Positions 10,246-19,468 are shown, counted from the stretch's first letter. The stretch is 64,000 nt of DNA from Shouchella rhizosphaerae (GCF_900142675.1 NZ_FRBS01000001.1:372001-436000), one strand, 5' to 3'. Notes: generated from the sequence alone by a model not told the origin. Numbers and translations are program-made.

Positions 10246-10293
10246 TAAAAAAACGGGGCTGCTTACTTTCTGAAAAAGTGAGAGCCCTGTTTT
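10246..10293 (-). terminator. Terminator between the CarD-type gene and ispH
   Basis: On the minus strand aaaacagggct (plus 10283-10293) pairs with agccccgtttt (plus 10250-10260), with further imperfect pairing inside, and a seven-T run follows just before the ispH ribosome-binding site. Confidence 0.7.
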
Positions 10294-10373
10294 GATGATT
10301 TCTCTTCTATTGTAATGGAGATCAATGAGCCTGACAATCAGGAAGCCTTATGATTTCGTCGAACAATAATGGC

Positions 10374-10865
10374 TTAATTAGCGGTATCGAGCAAATTGTT
10401 GTCAATAAATTCATAGGCCTGTTCTTCCGAAAAATCTTGGACGGCTACAAGTTCGCTGGCTAACACTTGCCGTGCTTTTTGCAAATGATGGCGATCTTGG
10501 ATATGGAGTCCATTTGACCGTTCTGCCTGTTTTTTCGAGAGTGACGACACTAAATGAGCAGCGTCGATAATGCTGCCTGTCTTTAATAAATTTTCCGTAT
10601 CTCGAGAAAATTGACTCGTTGAAGGCGGCGTATCAGGCCCGTTTTGCAATGCTTTTGCGACCTTTTCAAGATCAGAGGAGGGAATGACCTTTCGGAGCCC
10701 TGATTGCTCGATTCGAGACTCTGGAAGCATAAGCGTTATATCTACCAATGGGAAATGAAGGATGAAATACAAATGCGTCTCACCCAATACATCTTTCTCC
10801 TCCACCTCTTGGATCGTCCCTGCACCATGGTAGGGGTAAACAACTTTGTCGCCAACTTTAAACAT
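10374..10865 (-). CDS. CarD/CdnL-family transcription regulator (YdeB-like)
   Basis: A 163-residue protein. The N-terminal 60 residues form the CarD/TRCF RNA-polymerase-interaction domain (MFKVGDKVVYPYHGAGTI, then LPESRIEQSGLR), and the remainder is the helical DNA-binding tail. CarD/CdnL proteins stabilise open complexes at rRNA and other promoters. The start at 10865 is chosen because ggagg lies 7 bases upstream; the ATG two codons earlier nearly touches that site, and the frame further upstream has no ribosome-binding site. Followed by a terminator and then ispH. Confidence 0.85.
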   Translation of the reverse strand: MFKVGDKVVYPYHGAGTIQEVEEKDVLGETHLYFILHFPLVDITLMLPESRIEQSGLRKVIPSSDLEKVAKALQNGPDTPPSTSQFSRDTENLLKTGSIIDAAHLVSSLSKKQAERSNGLHIQDRHHLQKARQVLASELVAVQDFSEEQAYEFIDNNLLDTAN

Positions 10866-10971
10866 GGACATTCCTCCAATCAAGTGATAGAAGTCAGTAT
10901 ACCACATTTAAAGATAAATTTCAAATTATACTACTGTGGGCAGAAACTTGTCAATAACCAAAATGAAATTT

Positions 10972-11619
10972 TTACACATAAAGTTTAGGCTTTGGAAGTT
11001 CATCTCCAGCAGGCTTCTTTCTTTTTGTGACAATCACCGCTGTGTCTAAAGGTTTGGCTTGCGTTTCGACGTCAACTTGTCGTTCTGTTTCCTCACTGTC
11101 AGCAGAAGCGGTTTTTAGTTCGGCTGTTTCTTCACCGCCAGTCGATTGGGCTTCTGGCTCTATTGTTTCTTCCGTGCCTGTTGGATCTTCATCTGCCGAC
11201 TGAGAAGAAGAACGCAAAATCCGCCAAAGCGTCGGCGCATTTTTAATTAGTGGCCCGTACTGTTGGATCATCGGTGCGACTTGTTGGGTGATGCCTAACA
11301 CACGTTGCGTATTATTCAGGATCGTGGTTAAGTTCATGCCACTACCGAACAACCTGCTGCCAGCTGTAAAGCTGCCAGCGCCAACACGAGAGGCGGCGCC
11401 GCCAAATAAGCGCGATAATAAACCACCGCCGACTCTTTGCGTCGCAAAGGAAGGCGCCACCTGCCCAGGAATGGTTGCCAGAGGCCGGGCGGCAGACTGG
11501 ACCAATCTTGGTGCCATGCCTGACCCCATCATTGAGCTAGGCCCAAAAAAAGGATTGGGTGTTGCCGGGAACGGTTGCATCGGAAGGGAACTTGCAGGAG
11601 GGCCTAAAAAAGAGTGCAT
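10972..11619 (-). CDS. yqfQ: YqfQ-like (VrrA-type) protein
   Basis: A 215-residue protein with a Pro/Gly/Met-rich N-terminal 50 residues, a Gly-rich centre (LLSRLFGGAASRVGAGSF), a conserved helical core (about residues 95-140, LGITQQVAPMIQQYGPLIKN) and an acidic Glu/Thr/Ser tail. That core matches the YqfQ family of spore-formers, whose function is unknown. It lies between ispH/carD-like and the divergent cshB, the yqfP-yqfQ-yqfR order of B. subtilis. Confidence 0.75.
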   Translation of the reverse strand: MHSFLGPPASSLPMQPFPATPNPFFGPSSMMGSGMAPRLVQSAARPLATIPGQVAPSFATQRVGGGLLSRLFGGAASRVGAGSFTAGSRLFGSGMNLTTILNNTQRVLGITQQVAPMIQQYGPLIKNAPTLWRILRSSSQSADEDPTGTEETIEPEAQSTGGEETAELKTASADSEETERQVDVETQAKPLDTAVIVTKRKKPAGDELPKPKLYV

Positions 11620-11765
11620 GTCAATTTTCCCCCATCTTTATATAGTCTCTTACCTGCAACCTATGCAGCAGTCGTATAAATCGTGTCTTTAAATGCAAAT
11701 GGACGAATTACATGCCAGTGTGGTAAAATGAAGTATTGCAATCGAACGGAAAGTAGGAGTTAAAA

Positions 11766-13127
11766 ATGAATGCTGAACATTTTAGCCGTTTAGGTTTAAA
11801 CGAGCGACTGCTCAAAGGATTGAGCGCTATTGGCGTCAAGCGGCCAACTGAGATTCAGGAACGATTGATTCCAGCGATTTTAAATCGAAAAGATGTGATT
11901 GGCCAGTCGCAAACAGGGACAGGAAAAACATTTGCGTTTTTGCTGCCGATCATCGAACAGCTCGATATCGAGCAAAACGAGGTACAGGCAGTGATCACTG
12001 CTCCTACACGAGAACTTTGCGCCCAATTATTTGATGAGTTAAAAAAGCTGATTGTCTATTATGACGGGCAAGTTGATGCGCAGCTTTTCGTTGGCGGCAC
12101 GGACAGAAAACGGCAAGCACAGCGGTTGTCCACTAAGCAACCGCACATTGTCATCGGCACGCCAGGCCGGATTGCTGACCTTGTCAATACATCTTCCTTG
12201 CTTGTATATACGGCTAAGACGCTTGTTGTTGACGAAGCGGATCAGATGCTTGATATGGGCTTTTTAGAAGACGTGGACAAGGTTGCCGGAAGGTTAGCCG
12301 AGGACCTGCAAATGCTTGTCTTTTCGGCAACCGTTCCTGAAAAGCTGCAACCATTTTTAAAAAAATATATGAATAACCCACGGCATGTTCATGTTCAACC
12401 AGAAAAGCTGGCGGCAGAGCGTGTTACCCACCAGCTTGTTCCAGTGCGCCACCGGGACAAGTTGACTGTGTTGAAAGAGACTATTCGCGGCTTAAACCCG
12501 TATTTGGCGATCATCTTTACCAATACAAAAGAGCAAGCCGACGAAGTGACAGCAGCTTTAGCTACTGAGGATATACTTGTTGATTGCCTCCATGGTGGCC
12601 TGGCACCGCGGGAACGCAAAAAAGTAATGAAACGGGTTGAGGATTTATCAATCCAGTATTTGGTTGCAACCGATTTGGCTGCGCGAGGCATTGACATTAA
12701 AGGCGTGACACACATCATCAATTACGCGTTTCCACAAGACTTGGATTTTTATGTCCATCGTGTCGGTCGGACAGCGCGGGCTGGCGCAGACGGCATTGCC
12801 TTGTCGCTGTATGAGCAAAGTGATGAAGCGGCGTGTGCGAAGCTTGCCAGTCGGGGGATTGTTTTTTCATTTGTGGAATTCAAAGATGGTGAATGGACAG
12901 AGCTCGTTAAGCCTCCTGTGGGAGCGGGTCGGATCAATCGAAAGCAACCAACAGACAAAGGGAAAGCTACTGTTGAAAAGCAAACAGGTAATCGGCCCAT
13001 TCGGACCGGCGGCAAGGCAAAAGCTAGGCCTAAAAAAGTAAAGCCTGGGTATAAACAAAAAGCGAAAGCCGCTATTGCCAAACAGAAAAAACGGGAGAGA
13101 CGCTTAAACGCGCGTAAAGAGAAATAA
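11766..13127 (+). CDS. cshB: DEAD-box RNA helicase CshB
   Basis: A 453-residue ATP-dependent RNA helicase. The Q motif ([12 protein letters not shown]), motif I (SQTGTGKT), motif II (VDEADQ), motif III (SAT) and motif VI ([10 protein letters not shown]) are all present, followed by a basic Lys/Arg-rich tail from about residue 385 that probably binds RNA. In B. subtilis CshB (YqfR) acts in cold adaptation and ribosome or mRNA metabolism. Good Shine-Dalgarno (aaagtaggag). It is followed by nfo 16 bases later, probably cotranscribed. Confidence 0.93.
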   Translation: MNAEHFSRLGLNERLLKGLSAIGVKRPTEIQERLIPAILNRKDVIGQSQTGTGKTFAFLLPIIEQLDIEQNEVQAVITAPTRELCAQLFDELKKLIVYYDGQVDAQLFVGGTDRKRQAQRLSTKQPHIVIGTPGRIADLVNTSSLLVYTAKTLVVDEADQMLDMGFLEDVDKVAGRLAEDLQMLVFSATVPEKLQPFLKKYMNNPRHVHVQPEKLAAERVTHQLVPVRHRDKLTVLKETIRGLNPYLAIIFTNTKEQADEVTAALATEDILVDCLHGGLAPRERKKVMKRVEDLSIQYLVATDLAARGIDIKGVTHIINYAFPQDLDFYVHRVGRTARAGADGIALSLYEQSDEAACAKLASRGIVFSFVEFKDGEWTELVKPPVGAGRINRKQPTDKGKATVEKQTGNRPIRTGGKAKARPKKVKPGYKQKAKAAIAKQKKRERRLNARKEK

Positions 13128-13143
13128 TACGGAGGGAGATTTC

Positions 13144-14022
13144 ATGTCATTGTTAATTGGTTCCCATGTGTCGATGAGCGGAAAGAAAATGTTGCTGCAA
13201 TCGAGTGAGGAAGCAGCCTCTTACGGTGCAACGACATTCATGATTTATACAGGGGCGCCTCAAAATACACGGCGCAAAGCGATTGAGGATTTAAACATTG
13301 AAGCGGGGAAAGCCCATATGGCGGAGCATGGCCTATCAAACATTGTCGTCCATGCTCCATATATCATCAATATTGGCAATACGCAAAAGCCAGAAACCTT
13401 TCGCCTCGGCGTTGATTTTTTGCGATCTGAAATCGAACGCACTGAAGCGATAGGTGCAAAACAGATTGTACTTCATCCAGGTGCTCATGTAGGTGCAGGG
13501 GCAGAGGAAGGCATTAAAAAGATCATTGAAGGTTTAAACGAAGTTCTTACTGAAAAGCGCGATGTACAAATCGCTCTTGAGACGATGGCTGGGAAGGGGT
13601 CTGAGTGCGGCTGTACGTTTGAGGAACTTGCTAAAATTATAGACGGCGTTACGCACAATGAGCGTTTATCGGTTTGTTTCGATACATGCCATACGCACGA
13701 TGCAGGCTATGATATTGTCAATGATTTTGACGGCGTGCTTGATGAATTTGACCGGATCATCGGAGCAGAACGGATTAAAGTCGTCCATATCAATGATTCT
13801 AAAAATGAACGCAGTGCTCGGAAAGACCGCCATGAAAACATTGGCCATGGCCATATTGGCCTTAAAGCGCTTGATTATATTGTCCATCATGACCAATTTA
13901 AAGACATTCCTAAAATTCTAGAAACGCCTTTCATAGGCAAAGACAAGAAAGATAAAAGGCCTCCATACAAACATGAAATTGCGTTGTTGCGCCGGGAGTT
14001 GCTAGAACCTATTGAAAAATAA
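13144..14022 (+). CDS. nfo: Deoxyribonuclease IV (AP endonuclease)
   Basis: A 292-residue TIM-barrel AP endonuclease that cuts 5' of abasic sites in base excision repair. Zinc-binding positions are visible in [43 protein letters not shown] and VVHINDSK. Length and residues are normal for the family. The Shine-Dalgarno sequence is ggaggga. In B. subtilis Nfo (YqfS) is a sigma-G-dependent spore DNA-repair enzyme; no clear sigma-G site is visible here because it sits 16 bases after cshB. Confidence 0.95.
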   Translation: MSLLIGSHVSMSGKKMLLQSSEEAASYGATTFMIYTGAPQNTRRKAIEDLNIEAGKAHMAEHGLSNIVVHAPYIINIGNTQKPETFRLGVDFLRSEIERTEAIGAKQIVLHPGAHVGAGAEEGIKKIIEGLNEVLTEKRDVQIALETMAGKGSECGCTFEELAKIIDGVTHNERLSVCFDTCHTHDAGYDIVNDFDGVLDEFDRIIGAERIKVVHINDSKNERSARKDRHENIGHGHIGLKALDYIVHHDQFKDIPKILETPFIGKDKKDKRPPYKHEIALLRRELLEPIEK

Positions 14023-14071
14023 AGTTCCCAACACAAAGATTTTTTAATAGGCGGTGTGGCCAAAATGTTTC

Positions 14072-14107
14072 AAGCTCACGTTCTTATATAAGACGTGAGC
14101 TTTTTGT
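14072..14107 (+). terminator. Terminator after nfo
   Basis: A 10-bp stem (14072-14081 with 14093-14102) followed by a T run, ending two bases before the stop of the convergent DUF2624 gene. Confidence 0.75.
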
Positions 14108-14108
14108 G

Positions 14109-14375
14109 TTAATCCAAATAATGTTGAAATTGCTCAAACAATTCGTCGACAACACCGGCAATATACGGGTCTGTTTCCGTTCGCAGCCTCTCTAAAATTT
14201 GGTCGATTTGTGATCGGTTTCCGATGTCGATCCGTTGTGCCTTTATGATTTTGAAAATTGCTTTTGTTTGTGCTGGCGTTACTTGGTAACCATGTTTGTG
14301 CGCTAATTGAATAAATTCGGATTCAGTAATCGAATTGATTTTTTGGTTAATGAGCTGCTGCATAATGATATTCAC
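14109..14375 (-). CDS. DUF2624 family protein (YqfT-like)
   Basis: An 88-residue all-helical cytosolic protein matching the short DUF2624/YqfT family that lies next to nfo in many Bacillus. GTG start at 14375 with aaaggggg about 12 bases upstream; an in-frame ATG four codons further in is the alternative. Function unknown. Its position beside nfo and near zur agrees with the yqfS-yqfT-yqfV order. Confidence 0.75.
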   Translation of the reverse strand: MNIIMQQLINQKINSITESEFIQLAHKHGYQVTPAQTKAIFKIIKAQRIDIGNRSQIDQILERLRTETDPYIAGVVDELFEQFQHYLD

Positions 14376-14547
14376 TGTGCAAAACCGCCCCCTTTATAAA
14401 GAAAGTCTTGTTACTATATGATCGGGAATTTTAATTAGAACAAAAACAGGAAAAAACGCCATTATCTCGAATAAGAATAGAGTAGCGGGGAATGTTTACG
14501 GCCATGGTTGTTAGATAAGGATCACTACTGAAGAAGGATGTGCAAGG

Positions 14548-15687
14548 ATGTGCAAGCTTTCCCAAAATCAAAAAGCAGCCCCTATAGGGAGTAACCAAGT
14601 GCGGCAAATGGCAAAAAGCGTAGATGTACACGATGACCATTTACTTTACATAAAAGAACCGCCTGACGTCGCACATTCAATGTTTTCTTTTATTAAAGCA
14701 ATGGATATTCCTTACTTAAAGGTAGACGAGTGCTTTCGACAGCTCCACTGGAGCGAATCCTTTGTTCATCTCACCGATTTGGCAGAAAAAGACCTTGAAG
14801 AACAAACACTGGCAGAGTTAGGCGTTTCTGATCATTTGCTGCATTTTATTAATGAACAATTAAGCATCTCAGTCGGGCGAGGCAACCAGATTGTTAAAAA
14901 CTGTTATGAAGATGACGATGCGACAATCAAAGTGACTGTATTTCCTGAGAGAGGGACGTATGCTTTTGTGTACTATGTGCTTTTAGAAGATTTGACGGTG
15001 AAACGGAAATTCGAGGAATTAGTCACATTTCAACATCAAATGCAAGCAGTATCGCATATTGCTGCCAGTGTCGCCCACGAGCTCCGGAACCCGTTGTCTG
15101 TCATTAAGGGTTTTTTGCAATTATCCCATTTGACGAGCGATTTTCAGAAGTATTACAATACGATTATTTCAGAGCTAAACCGTATGAATGTCATTATTGA
15201 AGATTTTCTATCGGTTTCACGCAAAAAGAACGACCGTAAATGGCAATCGCCAGCACAGTTGCTCCAATCACTTGCTGAACTGATGCGGGCAGAATGCTCT
15301 CTGCACAGTGTTGAATTTCAACTTGACATTGAAGAAACGTTTGCGATATGCCATGTAAACGAATCGATGTTTAAGCAAGTTATGCTTAATTTGTTGCGCA
15401 ATTCAATTGAAGCTTATGAAGAGCAGTCAACTGGACGGCGGCTGGAAATAAGAAGCAGGGAAGTTGGCGAGCAAGTCGTTATTGAGCTGATCGATAATGG
15501 CAAAGGCATGCCTGATACTGTTTTAAGCCAACTTGGAAAACCATTTTTTACGACAAAAGAAAAAGGCACGGGCGTCGGTATCCCGTTATGCAAAAAGATT
15601 ATTGAAGACCATGGAGGCACATTTGATATTCAGAGTGAAGCCAATGTTGGGACGCGAATTGAGATGATATTGCCATTATTAGTTTGA
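14548..15687 (+). CDS. Orphan sensor histidine kinase (sporulation-kinase type)
   Basis: A 379-residue soluble kinase without membrane segments. An N-terminal sensing region (about 1-150, no confident domain) precedes the phosphoacceptor H box (VAHELRNPLSVIKG near residue 180), N box (LNLLRNSIEAYEE), G1 (DNGKGMP), F box (KPFFTTKEKGTG) and G2 (GTGVGIP, a variation of GTGLGL). No response regulator is adjacent, which is typical of kinases feeding Spo0F. The start is uncertain: the decamer aaggatgtgc is duplicated in tandem at 14534-14553, giving two ATGs in different frames, and ATG 14611 is another option. Confidence 0.85.
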   Translation: MCKLSQNQKAAPIGSNQVRQMAKSVDVHDDHLLYIKEPPDVAHSMFSFIKAMDIPYLKVDECFRQLHWSESFVHLTDLAEKDLEEQTLAELGVSDHLLHFINEQLSISVGRGNQIVKNCYEDDDATIKVTVFPERGTYAFVYYVLLEDLTVKRKFEELVTFQHQMQAVSHIAASVAHELRNPLSVIKGFLQLSHLTSDFQKYYNTIISELNRMNVIIEDFLSVSRKKNDRKWQSPAQLLQSLAELMRAECSLHSVEFQLDIEETFAICHVNESMFKQVMLNLLRNSIEAYEEQSTGRRLEIRSREVGEQVVIELIDNGKGMPDTVLSQLGKPFFTTKEKGTGVGIPLCKKIIEDHGGTFDIQSEANVGTRIEMILPLLV

Positions 15688-15924
15688 AAAGGATATTTAT
15701 TGGTTTTGTTCCAATCATTTTTCGAGCCTGAATGAGCCTTTTATTGGCGCGGATCAAGTGAAATAAGGCAGCAATTCGCCCTTTGAGAGAGTATTGTGGA
15801 GGAAATGCAAGGTTTTTAATTGATTTTTAGGTATTTGCCGCTTCTAGCCACTGTTTGTCTCCTTGTTCCTGATGGCGCAATCGCTTATGCTTTCAGCGTT
15901 CAAAGAACAAAGGAGTGAGACAGT

Positions 15925-16641
15925 GTGAAGCGAACAATGAAAGTACTGTTGGCAGCTGCTTTAGCGGCTTTAGTTGGTGGCGCCTTTTTACTTATACATG
16001 ATTACCGCGAAACAAACAAGGAGCTGGCCAAGGAAAATGAGGAAATGAGACAGCTTTTTGGCTCGATGGAAGAGGAGTTGCAAGAAACAGGTGCTGTTGC
16101 CGAAGAATTGTCATTTGAAGACAATCATCAAGTCTGGTCCGAAGCAATGAAGCTTGCGGATGAATTATATGAAGACAGCGATGGCCATTTTAAAAAAGAG
16201 TGGGGGATGTATTTAGCTCATTTAGCAGAACAAAAGCAAATGAATCCCTACCTTGTGTATGAATTGCTCAAAGTTGAGAGCGGAGAACAGTTTGATACAA
16301 ATGCGGTCGGTCCAAAGACAAAATATGGTCATGCTTATGGAATGGCGCAGTTTATGACTAATACGGCTCCGTGGATTGCTGAAATGGCTGGCGTAGAATA
16401 TCGCCAAGAACTGCTTTTTGATCCATTCTACGCGATTCAGCTTTCCGTTGAATATTTGGATTTTCTTTATGATCAATATGGCGATTGGGATAAAGCATTG
16501 ACTGCTTATAACCGCGGCATGGGTGGTTTAGAATCGTATATCAATGAAAACGGCGATGCAAAAAGCAGTTACGCGGTAAAGATCCAAACGGCAGCAGAAC
16601 GACATGGAGCACCTGCCGTCGTTTACGCAGGCGATGAGTAA
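15925..16641 (+). CDS. Membrane-anchored lytic transglycosylase (SLT domain)
   Basis: A 238-residue protein with an N-terminal transmembrane or signal segment (about residues 6-25), a short charged coiled stretch (28-65), and a Slt-type lysozyme-like domain (about 90-225). The catalytic glutamate lies in LLKVESGEQFD near residue 116, followed by AYGMAQFM and ALTAYNRG. It would cleave the MurNAc-GlcNAc bond of peptidoglycan outside the membrane. GTG start at 15925 with aaaggagtga. It stands alone between two terminators; the 237 bases before it hold no gene I can support. Confidence 0.85.
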   Translation: MKRTMKVLLAAALAALVGGAFLLIHDYRETNKELAKENEEMRQLFGSMEEELQETGAVAEELSFEDNHQVWSEAMKLADELYEDSDGHFKKEWGMYLAHLAEQKQMNPYLVYELLKVESGEQFDTNAVGPKTKYGHAYGMAQFMTNTAPWIAEMAGVEYRQELLFDPFYAIQLSVEYLDFLYDQYGDWDKALTAYNRGMGGLESYINENGDAKSSYAVKIQTAAERHGAPAVVYAGDE

Positions 16642-16700
16642 CAAGCAACATGAGTCGAATGGAAAGGACGAAAAACGTATGTATCGGGCACACGAGCGGG

Positions 16701-16736
16701 AAAACAACGACGTATCGAGCGTTTGTCTACAGTCTT
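16701..16736 (+). repeat. Partial copy (C) of a 3'-UTR repeat
   Basis: The stretch from 16701 to 16736 matches the 3' module of the repeat at 61.4 kb (aacgacg, tat, cgagcgtttgtctacagtct) with small differences. It lies in the 3' untranslated region of the transglycosylase gene, in sense orientation, and abuts the terminator hairpin at 16737. Confidence 0.65.
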
Positions 16737-16760
16737 AGAGCGCCTAGCGCTCTTTTTTTA
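16737..16760 (+). terminator. Terminator after the transglycosylase gene
   Basis: The stem agagcgc/gcgctct (16737-16743 with 16747-16753) is followed by T7. It directly follows repeat copy C. Confidence 0.85.
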
Positions 16761-16786
16761 ATGGTCCAACCGATTGTTTTTTTCTC

Positions 16787-16814
16787 TAGACATTTAAAAA
16801 ATAATCGTTATAAT
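16787..16814 (+). promoter_or_regulatory. Promoter of the znuC-znuB-zur unit
   Basis: TAGACA at 16787-16792 and TATAAT at 16809-16814 are separated by 16 bases. The sequence aatcgttataat overlaps the -10 element and resembles half of a Zur box (AATCGTAAT), but the second half-site is not recognisable, so zinc repression is expected from context rather than shown. Confidence 0.55.
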
Positions 16815-16864
16815 AGGAGAAGGATTAAATCGGAAGCATTCTGAATAAGTAGGACGGTGAAAAC

Positions 16865-17638
16865 ATGGACCGCTATGCTCCGCTGGCAGAGTTAAAAAAC
16901 GTATCATTTCATTACGGGAAGCGTCCCGTTTTAAGCAATATTTCGTTAACAATTGAAAAAGGCGCCTTTTTAGGGATTGTCGGTCCCAATGGGTCAGGGA
17001 AATCAACGCTAGTAAAATTGCTTCTTGGGCTTCTGCGCCCAGATGAAGGCAGCATTTCTTTATTCAATCAACCACAAGACAAGTTTAAACAATGGGATAA
17101 AATCGGCTATGTTTCCCAAAAAGCAAATAGCTTTTCTAGCGGCTTCCCGGCGACTGTTTTTGAAGTAGTGTCAATGGGATTGTACGCCAAAGTCGGGTTG
17201 TTTCGCTTTTTGCGCAAACAGGATAAAGACAAAATTAATGAGGCCATTCGCCAAGTAGGCATGTCAGAGTATATGCATGAAAACATCGGTGAATTGTCAG
17301 GGGGCCAACAACAACGCGTCTTTATTGCGAGAGCCCTTGTGAGCGACCCAGAACTCCTTATTTTAGATGAGCCGACCGTTGGGGTCGATGCCAAAAGTGT
17401 TAGTGATTTTTATGGGTTATTAAGAAAGCTGCATAAAGAAGACGGGAAAACATTGCTGTTGATTTCCCATGATATTGGAGCAATGACGCAATACGTAAAC
17501 GAAGTTGCCTGCTTAAATAAAACAATCCATTTTCATGGGACGTCAGATGAATTTGTTGCCAAAAACGATAAACTTGAATTTTATGGGCATGACGTTCAAC
17601 TTCTAACCCATAACCATGAAGGAGTTGCCCATGTTTAG
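16865..17638 (+). CDS. znuC: Zinc ABC transporter ATP-binding protein
   Basis: A 257-residue ABC ATPase. Walker A (GPNGSGKST, near residue 39), signature (LSGGQQQR), Walker B (LLILDEPTVGVD) and the switch histidine (LLISHD) are intact. The family member is the motor of high-affinity zinc or manganese import; zinc is favoured by linkage to the Fur-family gene zur two genes downstream. It overlaps the permease gene by 8 bases. No substrate-binding protein gene (ZnuA) is nearby. Confidence 0.9.
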   Translation: MDRYAPLAELKNVSFHYGKRPVLSNISLTIEKGAFLGIVGPNGSGKSTLVKLLLGLLRPDEGSISLFNQPQDKFKQWDKIGYVSQKANSFSSGFPATVFEVVSMGLYAKVGLFRFLRKQDKDKINEAIRQVGMSEYMHENIGELSGGQQQRVFIARALVSDPELLILDEPTVGVDAKSVSDFYGLLRKLHKEDGKTLLLISHDIGAMTQYVNEVACLNKTIHFHGTSDEFVAKNDKLEFYGHDVQLLTHNHEGVAHV

Positions 17639-18506
17639 CGCGTTCTTGACTTATGATTTTTTACGATATGCTTTTTTTACAGGGATGCTCATCGGTGTGT
17701 TAGCCCCACTTCTAGGAGTATTTCTAGTGGTCAGGCGGATGTCGCTCATCGCTGACGCTCTATCACATATCACCCTTTCAGGAATTACATTTAGCTTATT
17801 GCTTGGCAGTTACTTTCCGTTTATGAGCGGGGCGAACCCTCTTTACTTAGGAATGGCATTTTCTGTAGGCGGGTCCCTTTTTATTGAGAAACTTCGCCAA
17901 GTATACGTCCATTACAAAGAAATCGCGATTCCAATTATCATGTCTGCTGGGATTGGTCTTGGGGTTATTTTTATTTCTTTGGCCAATGGCTTTAACAATG
18001 ACTTGCTCAATTATTTGTTTGGTTCAGTCATTGCCGTCAATCGCAGTGACTTTATTACGATCACGATCATAACGGTTGTCGTTTTTGTTGTGCTGATCCT
18101 TTTTTATAAAGAATTGTTCTTTTTGTCGTTTGATGAGGAGCAAGCAATTGTTTCAGGAATTAACCGGCACCTGGTCCATCTCGTGTTTATGGTAATGGTT
18201 GCCCTTGTGATTGCCGCTTCGATGCGGGTTGTGGGGATTCTGCTTGTTTCCTCGCTTATGACACTGCCTGTTGCGAGCGCCATGCGTTTTGCTAAAGGGT
18301 TTAAACAATTGTTTGTGTTTGCTGTTGCCTTTGGCGAAATGGCCGTGATTGGCGGTTTAATTGCTGCTTACCAACTGCAAATAGCACCAGGTGGGGCGAT
18401 TGTCATGATTGCTGTCATCATTTTGCTTTTGTCACTAGCATTTGGGCGAAATCGCAAAAAAGGCTTATTCTTATTCGGTAGGGGAAACACACCTAGTCAA
18501 GCTTAA
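17631..18506 (+). CDS. znuB: Zinc ABC transporter permease
   Basis: A 291-residue ABC-3-family permease with about eight hydrophobic helices. The conserved LLVVRRMSLIADALSHITLS-like segment (here FLVVRRMSLIADALSHITLS, shown only in part as MSLIADALSHITL) is near residue 30. ATG 17631 is chosen because aaggag ends 7 bases upstream; an ATG 15 bases earlier lies before that site. The start lies within the end of znuC, so the two are translationally coupled. Confidence 0.9.
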   Translation: MFSAFLTYDFLRYAFFTGMLIGVLAPLLGVFLVVRRMSLIADALSHITLSGITFSLLLGSYFPFMSGANPLYLGMAFSVGGSLFIEKLRQVYVHYKEIAIPIIMSAGIGLGVIFISLANGFNNDLLNYLFGSVIAVNRSDFITITIITVVVFVVLILFYKELFFLSFDEEQAIVSGINRHLVHLVFMVMVALVIAASMRVVGILLVSSLMTLPVASAMRFAKGFKQLFVFAVAFGEMAVIGGLIAAYQLQIAPGGAIVMIAVIILLLSLAFGRNRKKGLFLFGRGNTPSQA

Positions 18507-18552
18507 AAAAATCCGTTAAACTAAAAGAAAGTCTAAAAAGAGGGTCGATTGC

Positions 18553-18969
18553 ATGGATGTATCAACTGCACTTAATCGTCTAAAAGAAGAAGGGTATAAG
18601 TATACGGGCAAGCGGGAAGAGATGCTAAAGCTGTTTGCGGCTAACTCCCGTTATTTAAGTGCACGAGGGGTGTTGGAAGCAATGCAAGACCGCTATCCAG
18701 GACTAAGTTTCGATACCATTTATCGGAACCTCTCCCTTTTTGCTGAGATTGGTTTGTTGGAAACGACAGAGCTGGACGGGGAAAAACGTTTTCGATTCAG
18801 TTGCGAAACGTCGGACCATCATCACCATCTTATCTGCTTAGAGTGTGGGAAAACAGAGCATTTTCACAATTGCCCAATGGACGAGTCGCTTGCAAAACGA
18901 TTTCCCCATTTCCATGTTACTGGACATAAATTTGAAATATACGGCATGTGCGAACAATGCCAGCAGTAA
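18553..18969 (+). CDS. zur: Fur-family zinc uptake regulator
   Basis: A 138-residue Fur-family repressor with an N-terminal winged helix (about residues 15-75, FDTIYRNLSLFAEIGLL) and a C-terminal metal-binding dimerisation domain. The structural zinc site is complete (CLECGK near 96-99 and the terminal CEQC), and the regulatory site is represented by DHHHHLIC and the later HF-HVTGH segment. Its position after znuCB and the match with B. subtilis yqfV argue for Zur rather than PerR or Fur. Probably autoregulated with the transporter. Confidence 0.88.
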   Translation: MDVSTALNRLKEEGYKYTGKREEMLKLFAANSRYLSARGVLEAMQDRYPGLSFDTIYRNLSLFAEIGLLETTELDGEKRFRFSCETSDHHHHLICLECGKTEHFHNCPMDESLAKRFPHFHVTGHKFEIYGMCEQCQQ

Positions 18970-19002
18970 AAGCTTAAGGGAGAGCCCTTAAGCTTTTTTA
19001 CG
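18968..19002 (+). terminator. Terminator after zur
   Basis: A 13-bp perfect stem (18968-18980 with 18985-18997) starting at the stop codon, followed by T-rich sequence. Confidence 0.85.
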
Positions 19003-19094
19003 TTTGGGAGGAAAGTCGTTTAAGAAATAGGCAAGCGTTGCCATGTATTCCGGCTTGTTTTAGCGCGAAAGCTAAGAGCAGGAGGGGATAATCA

Positions 19095-19319
19095 ATGAGT
19101 CCAATTGTCCATTGCCGAGTATCTAACTGCACCTTTTGGGCAGAGGGAAACAAATGCGGCGCTGAAGAAATTCTTGTGGAAACCGATCCTTACGCAGCAG
19201 ACTATGATATCGAGGCAAGTAGTGAATGGCATGCCGATGCAAAAGAGGACGTACACGAACATGCCGAACAAAGCGCAGAGACGTGTTGCCAAACCTTCAA
19301 ACCAAAAAAAGAACACTAA
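19095..19319 (+). CDS. DUF1540 small cysteine-rich protein
   Basis: A 74-residue protein with the DUF1540 pattern near the N terminus (HCRVSNCTFW, then NKCGAEEILV) and a His/Glu-rich middle, ending with a CCQTF motif. The family binds metal in predicted small modules and is common in spore-formers; function unknown. Shine-Dalgarno aggagggg. Its 3' untranslated region contains repeat copy A. The location directly after the zinc unit is suggestive but proves nothing. Confidence 0.8.
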   Translation: MSPIVHCRVSNCTFWAEGNKCGAEEILVETDPYAADYDIEASSEWHADAKEDVHEHAEQSAETCCQTFKPKKEH

Positions 19320-19332
19320 GGCTTACCAACTA

Positions 19333-19468
19333 AGTCAATAACCGCTCAAACGCTTGTCAGACGAGGAGTGCGGCCGAGGGAAGATGCGAATAGAACGGGG
19401 GTTCATGAGCAGCGGTTTTCTTGCGCATGAAACGACCGTTTCAAAGCATATGAGTGACTACAGTCTGA
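19333..19468 (+). repeat. Copy A of a modular 3'-UTR repeat
   Basis: The core 19348-19409 matches the complement of 61439-61500 at 59 of 62 positions. The copy begins aagtcaataaccgc and ends ctacagtctgag, both also found in the 61.4-kb copy, but carries its own 34-base insert (19411-19444) that can form a stem (gaaacg/cgtttc). It lies after the DUF1540 gene in sense orientation and abuts the terminator at 19469. Confidence 0.8.

Noticed and set aside
16801-16835. Full Zur box before znuC
   Set aside because: Only one half-site (aatcgttataat) can be recognised; the symmetric half is missing.
16650-16844. 64-codon frame after the transglycosylase gene
   Set aside because: It runs through repeat copy C, a terminator and the znuC promoter.
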